Origin: Lachnospiraceae bacterium
Lineage (GTDB): Bacteria > Bacillota > Clostridia > Lachnospirales > Lachnospiraceae
DNA: 64,000 bases
Assembly (NCBI GenBank): GCA_022845955.1
Contig: AP025576.1
Location: 3,224,001 to 3,288,000, forward strand
Direction of reading: 5' to 3'
Shown: positions 7,455 through 15,457 of the stretch, piece after piece
Layout: each line of letters begins with the position of its first letter
Numbering within the stretch: position 1 is the stretch's first letter
Translations under genes and position numbers: made by a program
The notes under the pieces: model-generated
Databases searched by the model: none
What the model saw: only the letters and a program-made list of their open reading frames with translations
What the model was told of the DNA's origin: nothing

Positions 7455-8248
7455 TGAGAAAATCATTATTATTTAAAATAACCGGACAGCTGATATGTGT
7501 TCTTGCGACGGCGGTTTTTCTGTTCCCGCTCGTGCTTATGCTCATCCGTTCGTTTAAAGGGGAAGGCATCCGCAATTACGCAAAGGTTTTTGAAACGGTG
7601 AATCTGGCGCCTAATTTTTTTACCAGCATAACCGTTGTGCTAGGCACGCTGCTCATTGTTTCCGCAGTGGCTGCAATGGCGGCATTCGCTTTTTCCAAGC
7701 TGGATTTTCCGTTTAAAAAGGCTATTTATTATATGCTTCTTACCGGAATGATGATTCCTACCTCGGCGCTTATTTTCCCGTTGTTTCAAATCGTAAAAGG
7801 GCTTAAAATAAATAATACCCCTTTTTCCCTGATTTTTCCTTATGCGACGCTGAACTGCTGTTTTAACCTGATGGTGCTGAAAAACTATTTTGACGCACTG
7901 CCTAATGAGCTGATGGAGTCCGCCAGGATTGACGGGGCAGGAAAAGGCAGGATTTTCCTGAGTATTATGATGCCTATAGCGGTTCCGGGGCTGGCTTTTG
8001 TCCTGATACAGACCTTTCTTTCGGCCTGGAACGAATTGCAGATGGCTATGATTTTTATCAATGATACATCTCTGCAGCCTATATCAGTGGTTCCGCTGCG
8101 GTTCACGCAGACCGCGGGGGTGCAGGGGTTTCCGCTGGAGGTGATGTATGCGGCGCTGGTGATTTGCCTGAGTCCGATTGCCATGTTTTACATATTCGGA
8201 TCCCGTTTTCTGATAGCGGGGCTGACACAGGGAGCCATAAAAGGATAA
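7454..8248 (+). CDS. Sugar ABC transporter permease (MalG type)
   Basis: 264 aa, a normal length. It shows an N-terminal helix, the MIPTSALIFPLFQIVK segment and the EAA-type loop MESARIDGAGKGRIFLSIMMP near residues 154-174. It is translationally coupled to the MalF-type gene by the shared TGATG and is the partner permease of the same transporter. Confidence 0.92.
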   Translation: MRKSLLFKITGQLICVLATAVFLFPLVLMLIRSFKGEGIRNYAKVFETVNLAPNFFTSITVVLGTLLIVSAVAAMAAFAFSKLDFPFKKAIYYMLLTGMMIPTSALIFPLFQIVKGLKINNTPFSLIFPYATLNCCFNLMVLKNYFDALPNELMESARIDGAGKGRIFLSIMMPIAVPGLAFVLIQTFLSAWNELQMAMIFINDTSLQPISVVPLRFTQTAGVQGFPLEVMYAALVICLSPIAMFYIFGSRFLIAGLTQGAIKG

Positions 8249-8269
8249 AAGCAGGAGGGGGTTCCCATT

Positions 8270-10153
8270 ATGAAAGGCGTTCCTATTACTTTCCGTATAC
8301 GGAAAAGCCTGAGTACCAAAATCACATGGATGAACGCGGGGATAATCCTGCTGATTTTCATCAGCCTGATATTTGCAACGGTATCGATCAATTACCAGCT
8401 GACTCTGGAAAATGAGAAACAGAAAATGAATGTTTATATTTCCAATACCTTAAGCTCTATTGACAATAAGCTGAAGGATATGGGAAGGGTTTCGCTCATG
8501 ACCTATTCCGATGAGCGGACCCAGGCTATCTTGAAGAATTATAATTCTTATGAATATGCCCGGCAGCTGGAAAGCGTGGAATATTTGAGAAAGCTGTATA
8601 CCTCCCTTATCACCATCCGGGAGGATATCAATTCCGTCTATCTTTTTGATTTGGATTCCCTTGTTTTCTGGCAGGATAACCTGGATCCGTCCCTGCGGAG
8701 AGATTCGGATATGACTGTGTTCCTGAAGCGCATGGAAGAGTGGGAGGGAAAGGAAAGAAGCGTGTCGGGCTGCCGGCTGGTGGTCGGGGTGCAGCCGGAA
8801 TTCATGCGGTACAGCACAAGAAACATGGAGGATGAATATACCAGGCACTGCATATACCTGGTGCGGGCGATCCGGAGTTTTTCCCCCAATGAGCCGATCG
8901 GGCATATCCTTCTGATCACAACCATGGAAAATATCCGGGAAGTACTGAATGAATACCTGGATGAAGAAGTGGAGTATACACTTTTGACGGAGGAAGGGGA
9001 TATTGTCTGTGATGAAGATGCGGAGTACCTGGGAAAGAATATAAAGGATGTTTCACCGGAAATCTATCTGCGGATGAATGAGGATGCAGGGGTTTTCCGG
9101 GAACGGATAAGGGGAAAGGCCTGTCTGGTCACATATCAGAAATCCCGGTACAGCGGCATGATACTGGTGACCAGAAGATCGGTGGCTCTCATATGGAAGG
9201 ATGCCATGCGTTTTATCGGGATCACAGTCGCCATTTTTCTGGTTCTCCTTGGATTAACCGTATCCCTGACCTTCCATGGAACGAGGAAAATGCTCCGTCC
9301 CCTGACAATGCTGACCGATTCCATGGCCCATTTTAACCAGGATGATATGGGGATGCGGTTTGCGGTTGCCTCCGAAGATGAAACAGGCAGGCTGGTGGCT
9401 TCCTTTAATAAAATGATGGATATGATAAACCAGCTGATTGAGTCGGAATACGAAGGGAAGGTGCGCCTGAAGGAGGCGCAGCTGAAGCAGCAGAGGATGT
9501 CCCTGCTGTATCTGAAAAACCAGATTAATCCCCATTTCCTTTACAATACACTGGATACCATCCGCATTAAGGCGGAACTGAACGGGGACAGGGAAGTGTC
9601 TGCCATGATCATGCAGATGGTTGATTTCTTCCGGCTGAGTGTAAAAGCCGACAGCCAGATGGTATCGGTAAGCCATGAGATCCGCCTGATTCAGGCTTAT
9701 CTGAAGCTGATGTGCTGCCGGTATCCGTTCCTGAACTGCGAATATGATATCGATGAGTCGCTGCTGGATGTGGAAATGCCTAATTTCATTCTGCAGCCGC
9801 TGGTGGAAAACAGCGTGATGCACGGGCTGCGGGGCGTGGGCTACCGGGGCACGGTGCGGCTGTCAGTCAGCAGGGAAGCGGCGGGCGGGGAAACAATTGT
9901 TATCCGTATATATGACAACGGGGCAGGATTCTCCCCCGGAACCAGAAGCCTGCTGGAGAATGTGCTGCAGAATGCAGGGGACGATACCTGTGAAACAGGG
10001 GCGGAGGAAATGCACATTGGTATCGTCAATGTGCAAAGAAGGCTGAAAATGTTTTATCCGGATACCGCAGGGCTGTCCTATCAGGACAATCCGGAGGGCG
10101 GGGTCACGGTGACATTAATCATAAAAAACAATATAGAAAGAGAGAGGGTATGA
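8270..10153 (+). CDS. YesM-type sensor histidine kinase
   Basis: 627 aa with AGGAGGGGG before ATG 8270. A first membrane helix (about residues 18-40), an extracellular sensing region of about 260 residues, a second helix (IGITVAIFLVLLGLTVSLTF, about 306-326), a HAMP linker, then the His-kinase box QINPHFLYNTLDTIR with the phosphorylated His, the N box PLVENSVMHGL and the G box DNGAGFS. This is the YesM/LytS class that phosphorylates AraC-type receivers. The partner is the response regulator at 11831. Location in the transporter operon suggests it senses the same carbohydrate, perhaps with the binding protein. Confidence 0.92.
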   Translation: MKGVPITFRIRKSLSTKITWMNAGIILLIFISLIFATVSINYQLTLENEKQKMNVYISNTLSSIDNKLKDMGRVSLMTYSDERTQAILKNYNSYEYARQLESVEYLRKLYTSLITIREDINSVYLFDLDSLVFWQDNLDPSLRRDSDMTVFLKRMEEWEGKERSVSGCRLVVGVQPEFMRYSTRNMEDEYTRHCIYLVRAIRSFSPNEPIGHILLITTMENIREVLNEYLDEEVEYTLLTEEGDIVCDEDAEYLGKNIKDVSPEIYLRMNEDAGVFRERIRGKACLVTYQKSRYSGMILVTRRSVALIWKDAMRFIGITVAIFLVLLGLTVSLTFHGTRKMLRPLTMLTDSMAHFNQDDMGMRFAVASEDETGRLVASFNKMMDMINQLIESEYEGKVRLKEAQLKQQRMSLLYLKNQINPHFLYNTLDTIRIKAELNGDREVSAMIMQMVDFFRLSVKADSQMVSVSHEIRLIQAYLKLMCCRYPFLNCEYDIDESLLDVEMPNFILQPLVENSVMHGLRGVGYRGTVRLSVSREAAGGETIVIRIYDNGAGFSPGTRSLLENVLQNAGDDTCETGAEEMHIGIVNVQRRLKMFYPDTAGLSYQDNPEGGVTVTLIIKNNIERERV

Positions 10154-10154
10154 A

Positions 10155-11717
10155 ATGAAAAAACTGGATTTTGCGACCTACAAAGACAAAGTGATGGGCT
10201 GCTGGGCGGGCAAAAACATCGGCGGCGTGCTGGGAGCGCCGTTTGAAGGAAAGAGGCAGGTAAATGATATCTCTTTTTACACCCAGGATCTGTCCATGGG
10301 GCCTCCGCCCAATGATGATCTGGATCTGCAGATCATCTGGCTGGCGGCGGTGGAACGCTACGGCAGGAATGTAAACGCCTCCATACTTGGGGAATACTGG
10401 CTTTCCTACTGCATTCCCAACTGGGTGGAATATGGTACGGGAAAAGCGAACCTGCGTGCAGGTCTGCAGCCCCCGTTGTCCGGGCTGATTGACAATACCT
10501 ATAAGGACAGCTGCGGCTGTTATATCCGTTCGGAAATATGGGCCTGCCTGGCTCCCGGAAATCCGGAACTGGCAGCACGCTATGCCTATGAAGATGCCAT
10601 TGTGGATCACGAAGGGGAAGGCATGTATGGGGAGATTTTTTTCGCCGCCCTTCAAAGCGCCGCTTTTATGGAAAGTGATAAGCGCGAGTTGATTGCTATT
10701 GCGCTGTCCTATATCCCGGAGGAAAGCAAGACAGCGGCAGCTGTCTGCAAGGCCATGGAATGCTATGACAGCCATGTGGACTTTGCGGAGGCACGCAGGC
10801 AGATACATAACACGGCTCCCGGAACCTTCGGCATCCAGAGCGGTACCATCCATGATATCCCGAAGGAAGGAAACGAAGGGCTGGAAATCGGGGCGCCTGG
10901 CTTTGATGCGCCGGAAAATGTGGCATTTACCATTGCCGGCTGGCTTTATGGGGAAGAAGATTTTGGCAGGAGCCTTTGTATGGCGGTGGCCTGCGGAGAG
11001 GATACGGATTGTACCTGTGCAACCCTGGGGGCAGTGCTGGGAATCATCTCCGGCGCTTCAGGACTTCCTGAAAAATGGACGGCGCCTCTGGATGACAAAA
11101 TTGCCACACTATGCATCGATAAGACCAGCGGCGGCATCTGGGTGCCTTCCACGGTGACCGAACTTACCGAGCGGGTGATGCGTGCGGTACCCGGCTTCCT
11201 CGGCCAGGATATCTGCGATATTTTTGCGGAAGGCGGAATGACGATTACGTGTGAGGAAGGCAGCGGATTATACTGCAAAAAGACTACGGATTATCTTCCG
11301 AAAATCAATGGAAACGGCAAGGACGAAGCGCTTCCTGTCAGAGATCTTTGCAGCCTTTCCCCTTATGTGGTAAGATATGCGTTCCCGGCGTTTAACATTA
11401 TGGTGGATTACGAGGACTCTGTCTTTTTCAGGGCAGGAGAAACCAGGAAAATAAAGGTAACTGTCACCAACTCCCATACCATGCGTCAGCAGCAGTGGGC
11501 GAAAATCAGCGTTTATATGCCCTCCGGAGTAGAGCTGCTGAATGGGAAGAGCTATACCCTTCCGCTGAATAATCTGTACGGATCCAAAGCGGAAGCGGAA
11601 ATTGCGTTTCATACAGAAGGTTATGACGGCGGAAAGCTGGAGTTTGTGGTAGAGGTATCGCTGGAAGGACGACACTCTTCAGGGGCGGTAAAGGTAACAC
11701 TGATGCGGGAGGCATAG
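10155..11717 (+). CDS. ADP-ribosylglycohydrolase-fold protein with C-terminal beta domain
   Basis: 520 aa starting 1 bp after the sensor stop. The N-terminal about 370 residues show the ARH fold: KVMGCWAGKNIGGVLGAPFEG, an acidic PPNDDLDLQIIWL metal site and GEDTDCTCATLGAVLG, the second metal-site motif. The last about 130 residues (FPAFNIMVDYEDSVFF to the end) look like an immunoglobulin-like beta domain. Placed between sensor and response regulator of a sugar operon, it may cleave N-glycosidic or ADP-ribose bonds in the imported compound rather than modify proteins; that is inference. No signal peptide is seen. Confidence 0.85.
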   Translation: MKKLDFATYKDKVMGCWAGKNIGGVLGAPFEGKRQVNDISFYTQDLSMGPPPNDDLDLQIIWLAAVERYGRNVNASILGEYWLSYCIPNWVEYGTGKANLRAGLQPPLSGLIDNTYKDSCGCYIRSEIWACLAPGNPELAARYAYEDAIVDHEGEGMYGEIFFAALQSAAFMESDKRELIAIALSYIPEESKTAAAVCKAMECYDSHVDFAEARRQIHNTAPGTFGIQSGTIHDIPKEGNEGLEIGAPGFDAPENVAFTIAGWLYGEEDFGRSLCMAVACGEDTDCTCATLGAVLGIISGASGLPEKWTAPLDDKIATLCIDKTSGGIWVPSTVTELTERVMRAVPGFLGQDICDIFAEGGMTITCEEGSGLYCKKTTDYLPKINGNGKDEALPVRDLCSLSPYVVRYAFPAFNIMVDYEDSVFFRAGETRKIKVTVTNSHTMRQQQWAKISVYMPSGVELLNGKSYTLPLNNLYGSKAEAEIAFHTEGYDGGKLEFVVEVSLEGRHSSGAVKVTLMREA

Positions 11718-11759
11718 TACTGTTCAGACTCATCGGAACGGTTGCGGAAGCATATAGTA

Positions 11760-11789
11760 TAAGCCCATGGCCGGAAGGCTGTGGGCTTA
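11760..11789 (+). other. Hairpin with GGAA loop before response regulator
   Basis: TAAGCCCA ... TGGGCTTA flank an inner GCC-GGAA-GGC stem with a GNRA-type loop. No T-run follows, so it is not a typical terminator. It may be an RNA processing or stability element between the glycohydrolase and regulator genes. Confidence 0.4.
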
Positions 11790-11830
11790 CGGCCTTTGCC
11801 GCGGGCACGGCAGATGGCAGGGGAGGCAGA

Positions 11831-12568
11831 ATGGGAAATTCGCTGAAAGTAATGCTTGTGGATGATGAAGTGACAATATTGGAGGGGTTTAAAAGACTGT
11901 TCGACTGGAAAGCCTATGGCTGTGAGGTGGTGTGCGAGGCATGGGACGGGGTGATGGCGGTAAACCAGGCAAAAATATACCGGCCGGATATTATTGTTAT
12001 GGATATCAATATTCCCATTATGTCGGGGCTGGAGGCGCTCCGGGTGATTCGGGATCAAAATGGGGAATGCGCCTGTATTATTGTGAGCGGCTATGATGAA
12101 TTTGCATACTGCAGGGAGGCGCTGCGATTGCGGATAACGGATTATATTCTGAAACCGGTTGACTTCAGCGAGTTCGGCAGAGTGATCGAAGCTATAAAGC
12201 TGAAGCTGATAGAAAACAGATGCCCGCAGGAAGGCAGCTGCGGCGAAAAGCCGGTATTCCAGCTGGCGGCTTATCTTCAGGAGCACCTTGCGGAGGATAT
12301 CACCCTGCTGACCCTTTCGGAGGAATTCCATATGAACCCCTCCTATATCAGCCAGCTGTTTAAAAATGAGCTGGGTATGAAATATCATGATTACCTGACC
12401 CGTCTGCGTATGGATAAAGCAAGGACGCTTCTGGCTTCCACCGGAAAAAGCATTACGGAGATAGCAGGGGAGACCGGATTCCGGGATTACCGGGTATTTA
12501 CAAAGGTTTTTAAAAGTGCGGAAGGGGTATCCCCCACCGCTTTTAGAAACGGATTTTCAGTCAAATAG
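11831..12568 (+). CDS. YesN-type response regulator (receiver plus AraC HTH)
   Basis: 245 aa behind AGGGGAGG. The N-terminal receiver begins KVMLVDDEVTILEGF with the acidic pair DD, has the phospho-acceptor Asp in DIIVMDINIPIMSG and the conserved Lys in YILKPVDF. The C-terminal AraC-type HTH shows LTLSEEFHMNPSYISQLFK and ITEIAGETGFRDYRVFTKVFK. The linker between domains is short compared with larger YesN proteins. It is the partner of the kinase at 8270 and probable activator of the transporter operon. Confidence 0.92.
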   Translation: MGNSLKVMLVDDEVTILEGFKRLFDWKAYGCEVVCEAWDGVMAVNQAKIYRPDIIVMDINIPIMSGLEALRVIRDQNGECACIIVSGYDEFAYCREALRLRITDYILKPVDFSEFGRVIEAIKLKLIENRCPQEGSCGEKPVFQLAAYLQEHLAEDITLLTLSEEFHMNPSYISQLFKNELGMKYHDYLTRLRMDKARTLLASTGKSITEIAGETGFRDYRVFTKVFKSAEGVSPTAFRNGFSVK

Positions 12569-12592
12569 CCCGACATAAACATCGGGCTGTTT
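12567..12592 (+). terminator. Terminator of the transporter operon
   Basis: AGCCCGA and TCGGGCT form a 7-bp stem directly overlapping the stop codon region, followed by GTTTGG. The T-run is short, so efficiency may be moderate. Confidence 0.5.
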
Positions 12593-12609
12593 GGCCACAG
12601 GATTTGCTA

Positions 12610-12664
12610 TTGACAAGTAAGGTTTATTATTATAAACTAGGTTTATAATAATAAACCTTACTTG
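12610..12664 (+). promoter_or_regulatory. Promoter and long palindromic operator of the BlaI/M56 operon
   Basis: TTGACA at 12610-12615 is a perfect -35. From 12614 to 12664 lies a perfect inverted repeat with 24-bp arms (starting CAAGTAAGG, ending CCTTACTTG) and a TAG centre. It covers the spacer and the -10 (TAAACT, 12633-12638). BlaI/MecI-type repressors bind dyads overlapping their own promoter, so this is very likely the autoregulatory operator. Confidence 0.8.
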
Positions 12665-12738
12665 CGTTCGGAGATAGATAAGGCCGGACGGCGCAGAAAG
12701 CAGGGAAGGTGTGCCGATGCGCACAGAAGGGAGCGAAT

Positions 12739-13125
12739 ATGGAAATACCAAGGATTCCGGATGGGGAATACCGGTTTGCACAGATCGTCTGGGATACAGA
12801 GCCTGTAAACTCCACAACACTGATAAAGCTTGCCGGGGAGCGTCTGGGCTGGAAAAAAGCGACCAGTTATACGGTGCTTCGAAAACTTTGTGAGAAAGGG
12901 ATACTCAGGAATGAAAACGCCACCGTTACCGCGCTTGTGAAGAAGGAAGCCGTCTGCAGACAGGAAAGCGAGCAGCTGCTGCACAGAAGCTTCGGTAATT
13001 CCCTGCCTGCATTTGTCGCGTCCTTTCTTCAGGATAAAAAGCTGACGCAGCAGGAGGCAGAGGAGCTGAAACGCCTGATCGACGCCGCCAGCCTGGGCGG
13101 GGATGAAAAGGAAAACAATTCATAA
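12739..13125 (+). CDS. BlaI/MecI/CopY family repressor
   Basis: ATG 12739 (MEIPRIPDGEYRF) follows AGAAGGGAG and is preferred to an upstream in-frame ATG at 12709. The 128-aa product has the winged-helix DNA-binding part with the family signature VNSTTLIKLAGERLGWKK and TSYTVLRKLCEKGIL, then a dimerisation tail. In this family repression ends when the membrane peptidase partner causes cleavage of the repressor. The partner gene follows directly and the operator palindrome lies upstream. Confidence 0.9.
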   Translation: MEIPRIPDGEYRFAQIVWDTEPVNSTTLIKLAGERLGWKKATSYTVLRKLCEKGILRNENATVTALVKKEAVCRQESEQLLHRSFGNSLPAFVASFLQDKKLTQQEAEELKRLIDAASLGGDEKENNS

Positions 13126-13154
13126 TGTCCCGTACGATGGGAGGAGGCGTGAAC

Positions 13155-15083
13155 ATGTATGCAATTTTACGTATGCTGCCCCAAATGATAAATATGACAC
13201 TTGCCGCGTCCTGTGCCGGCTTTGTGGTCTTACTGCTGCGCACGGTGCTCCGGAAGGTGCCGTCAGGGTATTTTTATGCGCTCTGGCTCCTGGTGTTCCT
13301 TCGTTTCCTGTGCCCCTTTACCCTGGAGTCTGCGGTAAGCCTGATTCCGGTAAGTCGGGACGCGGTAACCTATAAATCCATAGTCACTGCCGGGATCAAT
13401 GCATATACGGGAATGAGTGCGGCGCTGCCTTCGGACAGTGTGCTCCGTACAATCCCGGCCGCCGCCGGGCGGATGGGGGTGGACTACGGGAAGCTGTTCA
13501 TGGGGGGCTGCACAGCGGTATGGCTTGCGGGAATGCTTGTGTTCCTGGCTGTTGCGCTGCGTTCCTGTCTGCGCCTGAAAAAGCAGGTGTCGGAAGCTGT
13601 TCTTCTGTTTCCGAAAGAAAAGGGGCAGGCCCGTGTATATGAAAGCCAGCAAATCACTTCCCCTTTTCTGCTGGGGTTTGTACGGCCTGCGGTTTATCTG
13701 CCTGCCGGGATGAAGGAGAGTGAAAAACAACACGTGCTTGCACATGAATACCAGCATATACGGCGTAAGGATTATCTGATAAAGCCGGTTTGTTTTCTTG
13801 CTGCTGTGCTTCATTGGTTCAATCCGCTGGCCTGGCTTTTTTTCCGGCTTATGACGGAGGATATGGAACGTTCCTGCGACGACGGCGTATTGCGGAATAT
13901 GACCGCACAGGAACGTGCAGGGTATGCACAGACCCTTTTACGCCTGGGGCTTCGTAATAATGGGCTGGGGTATATGCTGCCGGCGGCTTTTGGGGAAAGC
14001 AACACAAAAAAACGTATTTCCCATATTCTTAGCTTCCGTAAGCCTTCGGGCTGGCTGTGTGCCGCAGCGCTGCTTCTTGTGGCGGCGGCGGGCGTAATGC
14101 TTCTCACTTCTCCGGCAGCCGGAAAAGGAGGTGCGCAGGAAGAAGAAAGCACACAGGAAGAAAGCACCGTAACGGCCGGCCCTCTGGAAGGAGAGGCGCT
14201 GGCGGCCGGGCTGTCGGATAACAGAAATCCGTATATAGGGGATCACATCCGGGATGCGGCACTGTTCGGGATGCTTCCGGTTCCGGAGGTATTGGAATAC
14301 CGCAAAATGGAACTGCAGACGACGCAGGAGCCATATGAACTGATTATGGTTTACCGCCTCCGGGAAAATGCGGAAATGCCGGGAAAGGAATGGAGCTTCT
14401 CCAACGCGGCTCTACTATTTGCCTCCATCGAAAATGCCGGAAAAATCAGCTGCGCCGTAGAAAAAGGAGCGGAGGAATACCGTATTACTTATGACAGGAG
14501 TGAGGCGGAAGCTGTTTTCGGCCCGCTGTACGCGTATTCTGCCGATACGGAAAAAATGGCTGAACTGCAGAGGCTGCTTTCCGCATATCTGGAGAACGGA
14601 ATGACCATATCCCTTGGAGAGGAACGGATATACGATCTGGATTCCGAAGGAAACAGGACTCTGCGTGAGACGGAAGCGGAAACTTCGGAGGAACCGGCTT
14701 CGGAACCGGAAACGGGGCAGACGGAGCACGCGCCCGTCCGGATGGAACTGGACAAAGACGTGTATTCCCTGAAGGAGCCTGTTCTGACTATGACGATAAC
14801 CAATCTGTCGGACTATAATCTGAACTTCGGTGATCCTTATGATTTGATGAAGGAAGAAAACGGGGAATACCGGCTTGTCCCGATGAAAAAAAATACCGGC
14901 TGGCATGATATATTACATGTGCTGGGGCCGGGGGAAGAAAAGGAACAGGAAATGGATATAAGCCTGGTTTATGGAGAACTGGAACCCGGTAATTATTGCA
15001 TTAACAAGTCGGCTGCTCTGGAAAAAGAGGACGGGGAAGAGGATTCCGTCATACTTCTCAATATCCCATTTGTATTATATTAA
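13155..15083 (+). CDS. M56 (BlaR1-type) membrane metallopeptidase with DUF4825-like and Ig-like sensor region
   Basis: Start ATG 13155 follows GGGAGGAGG; an in-frame ATG at 13125 overlaps the repressor end and is less likely. The 642-aa protein has N-terminal membrane helices, the zinc motif HEYQH (in LAHEYQHIRRKD, about residue 195-200), a following ERSCDD motif and a late helix (LCAAALLLVAAAGVMLL). The extracellular C-terminal half is not a beta-lactam-binding domain. It has a DUF4825-like region (PEVLEYRKMELQTTQEPYEL) and a final Ig-like region (DKDVYSLKEPVLTMTITNLS). It is therefore probably a sensor for an unknown envelope signal. Confidence 0.85.
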   Translation: MYAILRMLPQMINMTLAASCAGFVVLLLRTVLRKVPSGYFYALWLLVFLRFLCPFTLESAVSLIPVSRDAVTYKSIVTAGINAYTGMSAALPSDSVLRTIPAAAGRMGVDYGKLFMGGCTAVWLAGMLVFLAVALRSCLRLKKQVSEAVLLFPKEKGQARVYESQQITSPFLLGFVRPAVYLPAGMKESEKQHVLAHEYQHIRRKDYLIKPVCFLAAVLHWFNPLAWLFFRLMTEDMERSCDDGVLRNMTAQERAGYAQTLLRLGLRNNGLGYMLPAAFGESNTKKRISHILSFRKPSGWLCAAALLLVAAAGVMLLTSPAAGKGGAQEEESTQEESTVTAGPLEGEALAAGLSDNRNPYIGDHIRDAALFGMLPVPEVLEYRKMELQTTQEPYELIMVYRLRENAEMPGKEWSFSNAALLFASIENAGKISCAVEKGAEEYRITYDRSEAEAVFGPLYAYSADTEKMAELQRLLSAYLENGMTISLGEERIYDLDSEGNRTLRETEAETSEEPASEPETGQTEHAPVRMELDKDVYSLKEPVLTMTITNLSDYNLNFGDPYDLMKEENGEYRLVPMKKNTGWHDILHVLGPGEEKEQEMDISLVYGELEPGNYCINKSAALEKEDGEEDSVILLNIPFVLY

Positions 15084-15106
15084 GGATCAAGCGGAAAAAA
15101 CCTGGG

Positions 15107-15144
15107 ACTGCCGGAGCATGTAAACGTGCTGCCGGCAGTTTTTA
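15107..15144 (+). terminator. Terminator of the BlaI/M56 operon
   Basis: ACTGCCGG-AGCA pairs with TGCT-GCCGGCAGT with one bulged base, followed directly by TTTTTAA. Confidence 0.75.
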
Positions 15145-15314
15145 ATCGGATTTGTTTAGAAGGAACGTATTTTGAATATTTATAAGAAGGGTACAGGCAC
15201 AATTGGTATGCGGATTTATACATTCAGACGCTGCGTTGTAAAATATATATGAAAATGCGGAAAAATAATTGAGAATTTTAATCAATAATGCTAGCGGAGC
15301 GGAAAAGAATATGT

Positions 15315-15364
15315 TATAATTTTAACAGTTATGCGGCCGTACATTTTATCCTGCCGGCCGCATA
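15315..15364 (+). promoter_or_regulatory. -10 element and leader stem of the hydrogenase operon
   Basis: A perfect TATAAT (15315-15320) precedes a 9-bp stem (TATGCGGCC 15330-15338, GGCCGCATA 15356-15364) at the start of a GC-rich leader of about 130 nt. No good -35 is seen. The rest of the 375-bp gap 15084-15457 shows only AT-rich sequence and a GC-rich, structure-prone stretch just before the gene. Confidence 0.4.
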
Positions 15365-15457
15365 CGGAACGGATGGGCTGTCTGAGGGGAACGGCCCGGC
15401 CTGTGCCGGCAGGGAGCCGGTACGGAAAACGAGAAGGAAAGGGGAAGTTACATTTCA

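Noticed and set aside
15269..15285. Imperfect dyad TTGAGAATTTTAATCAA before the hydrogenase operon as a Rex site
   Set aside because: Rex control of hydrogenases is known, but the half-sites match the usual TTGTTAA/TTAACAA poorly and the position relative to the promoter is unclear.
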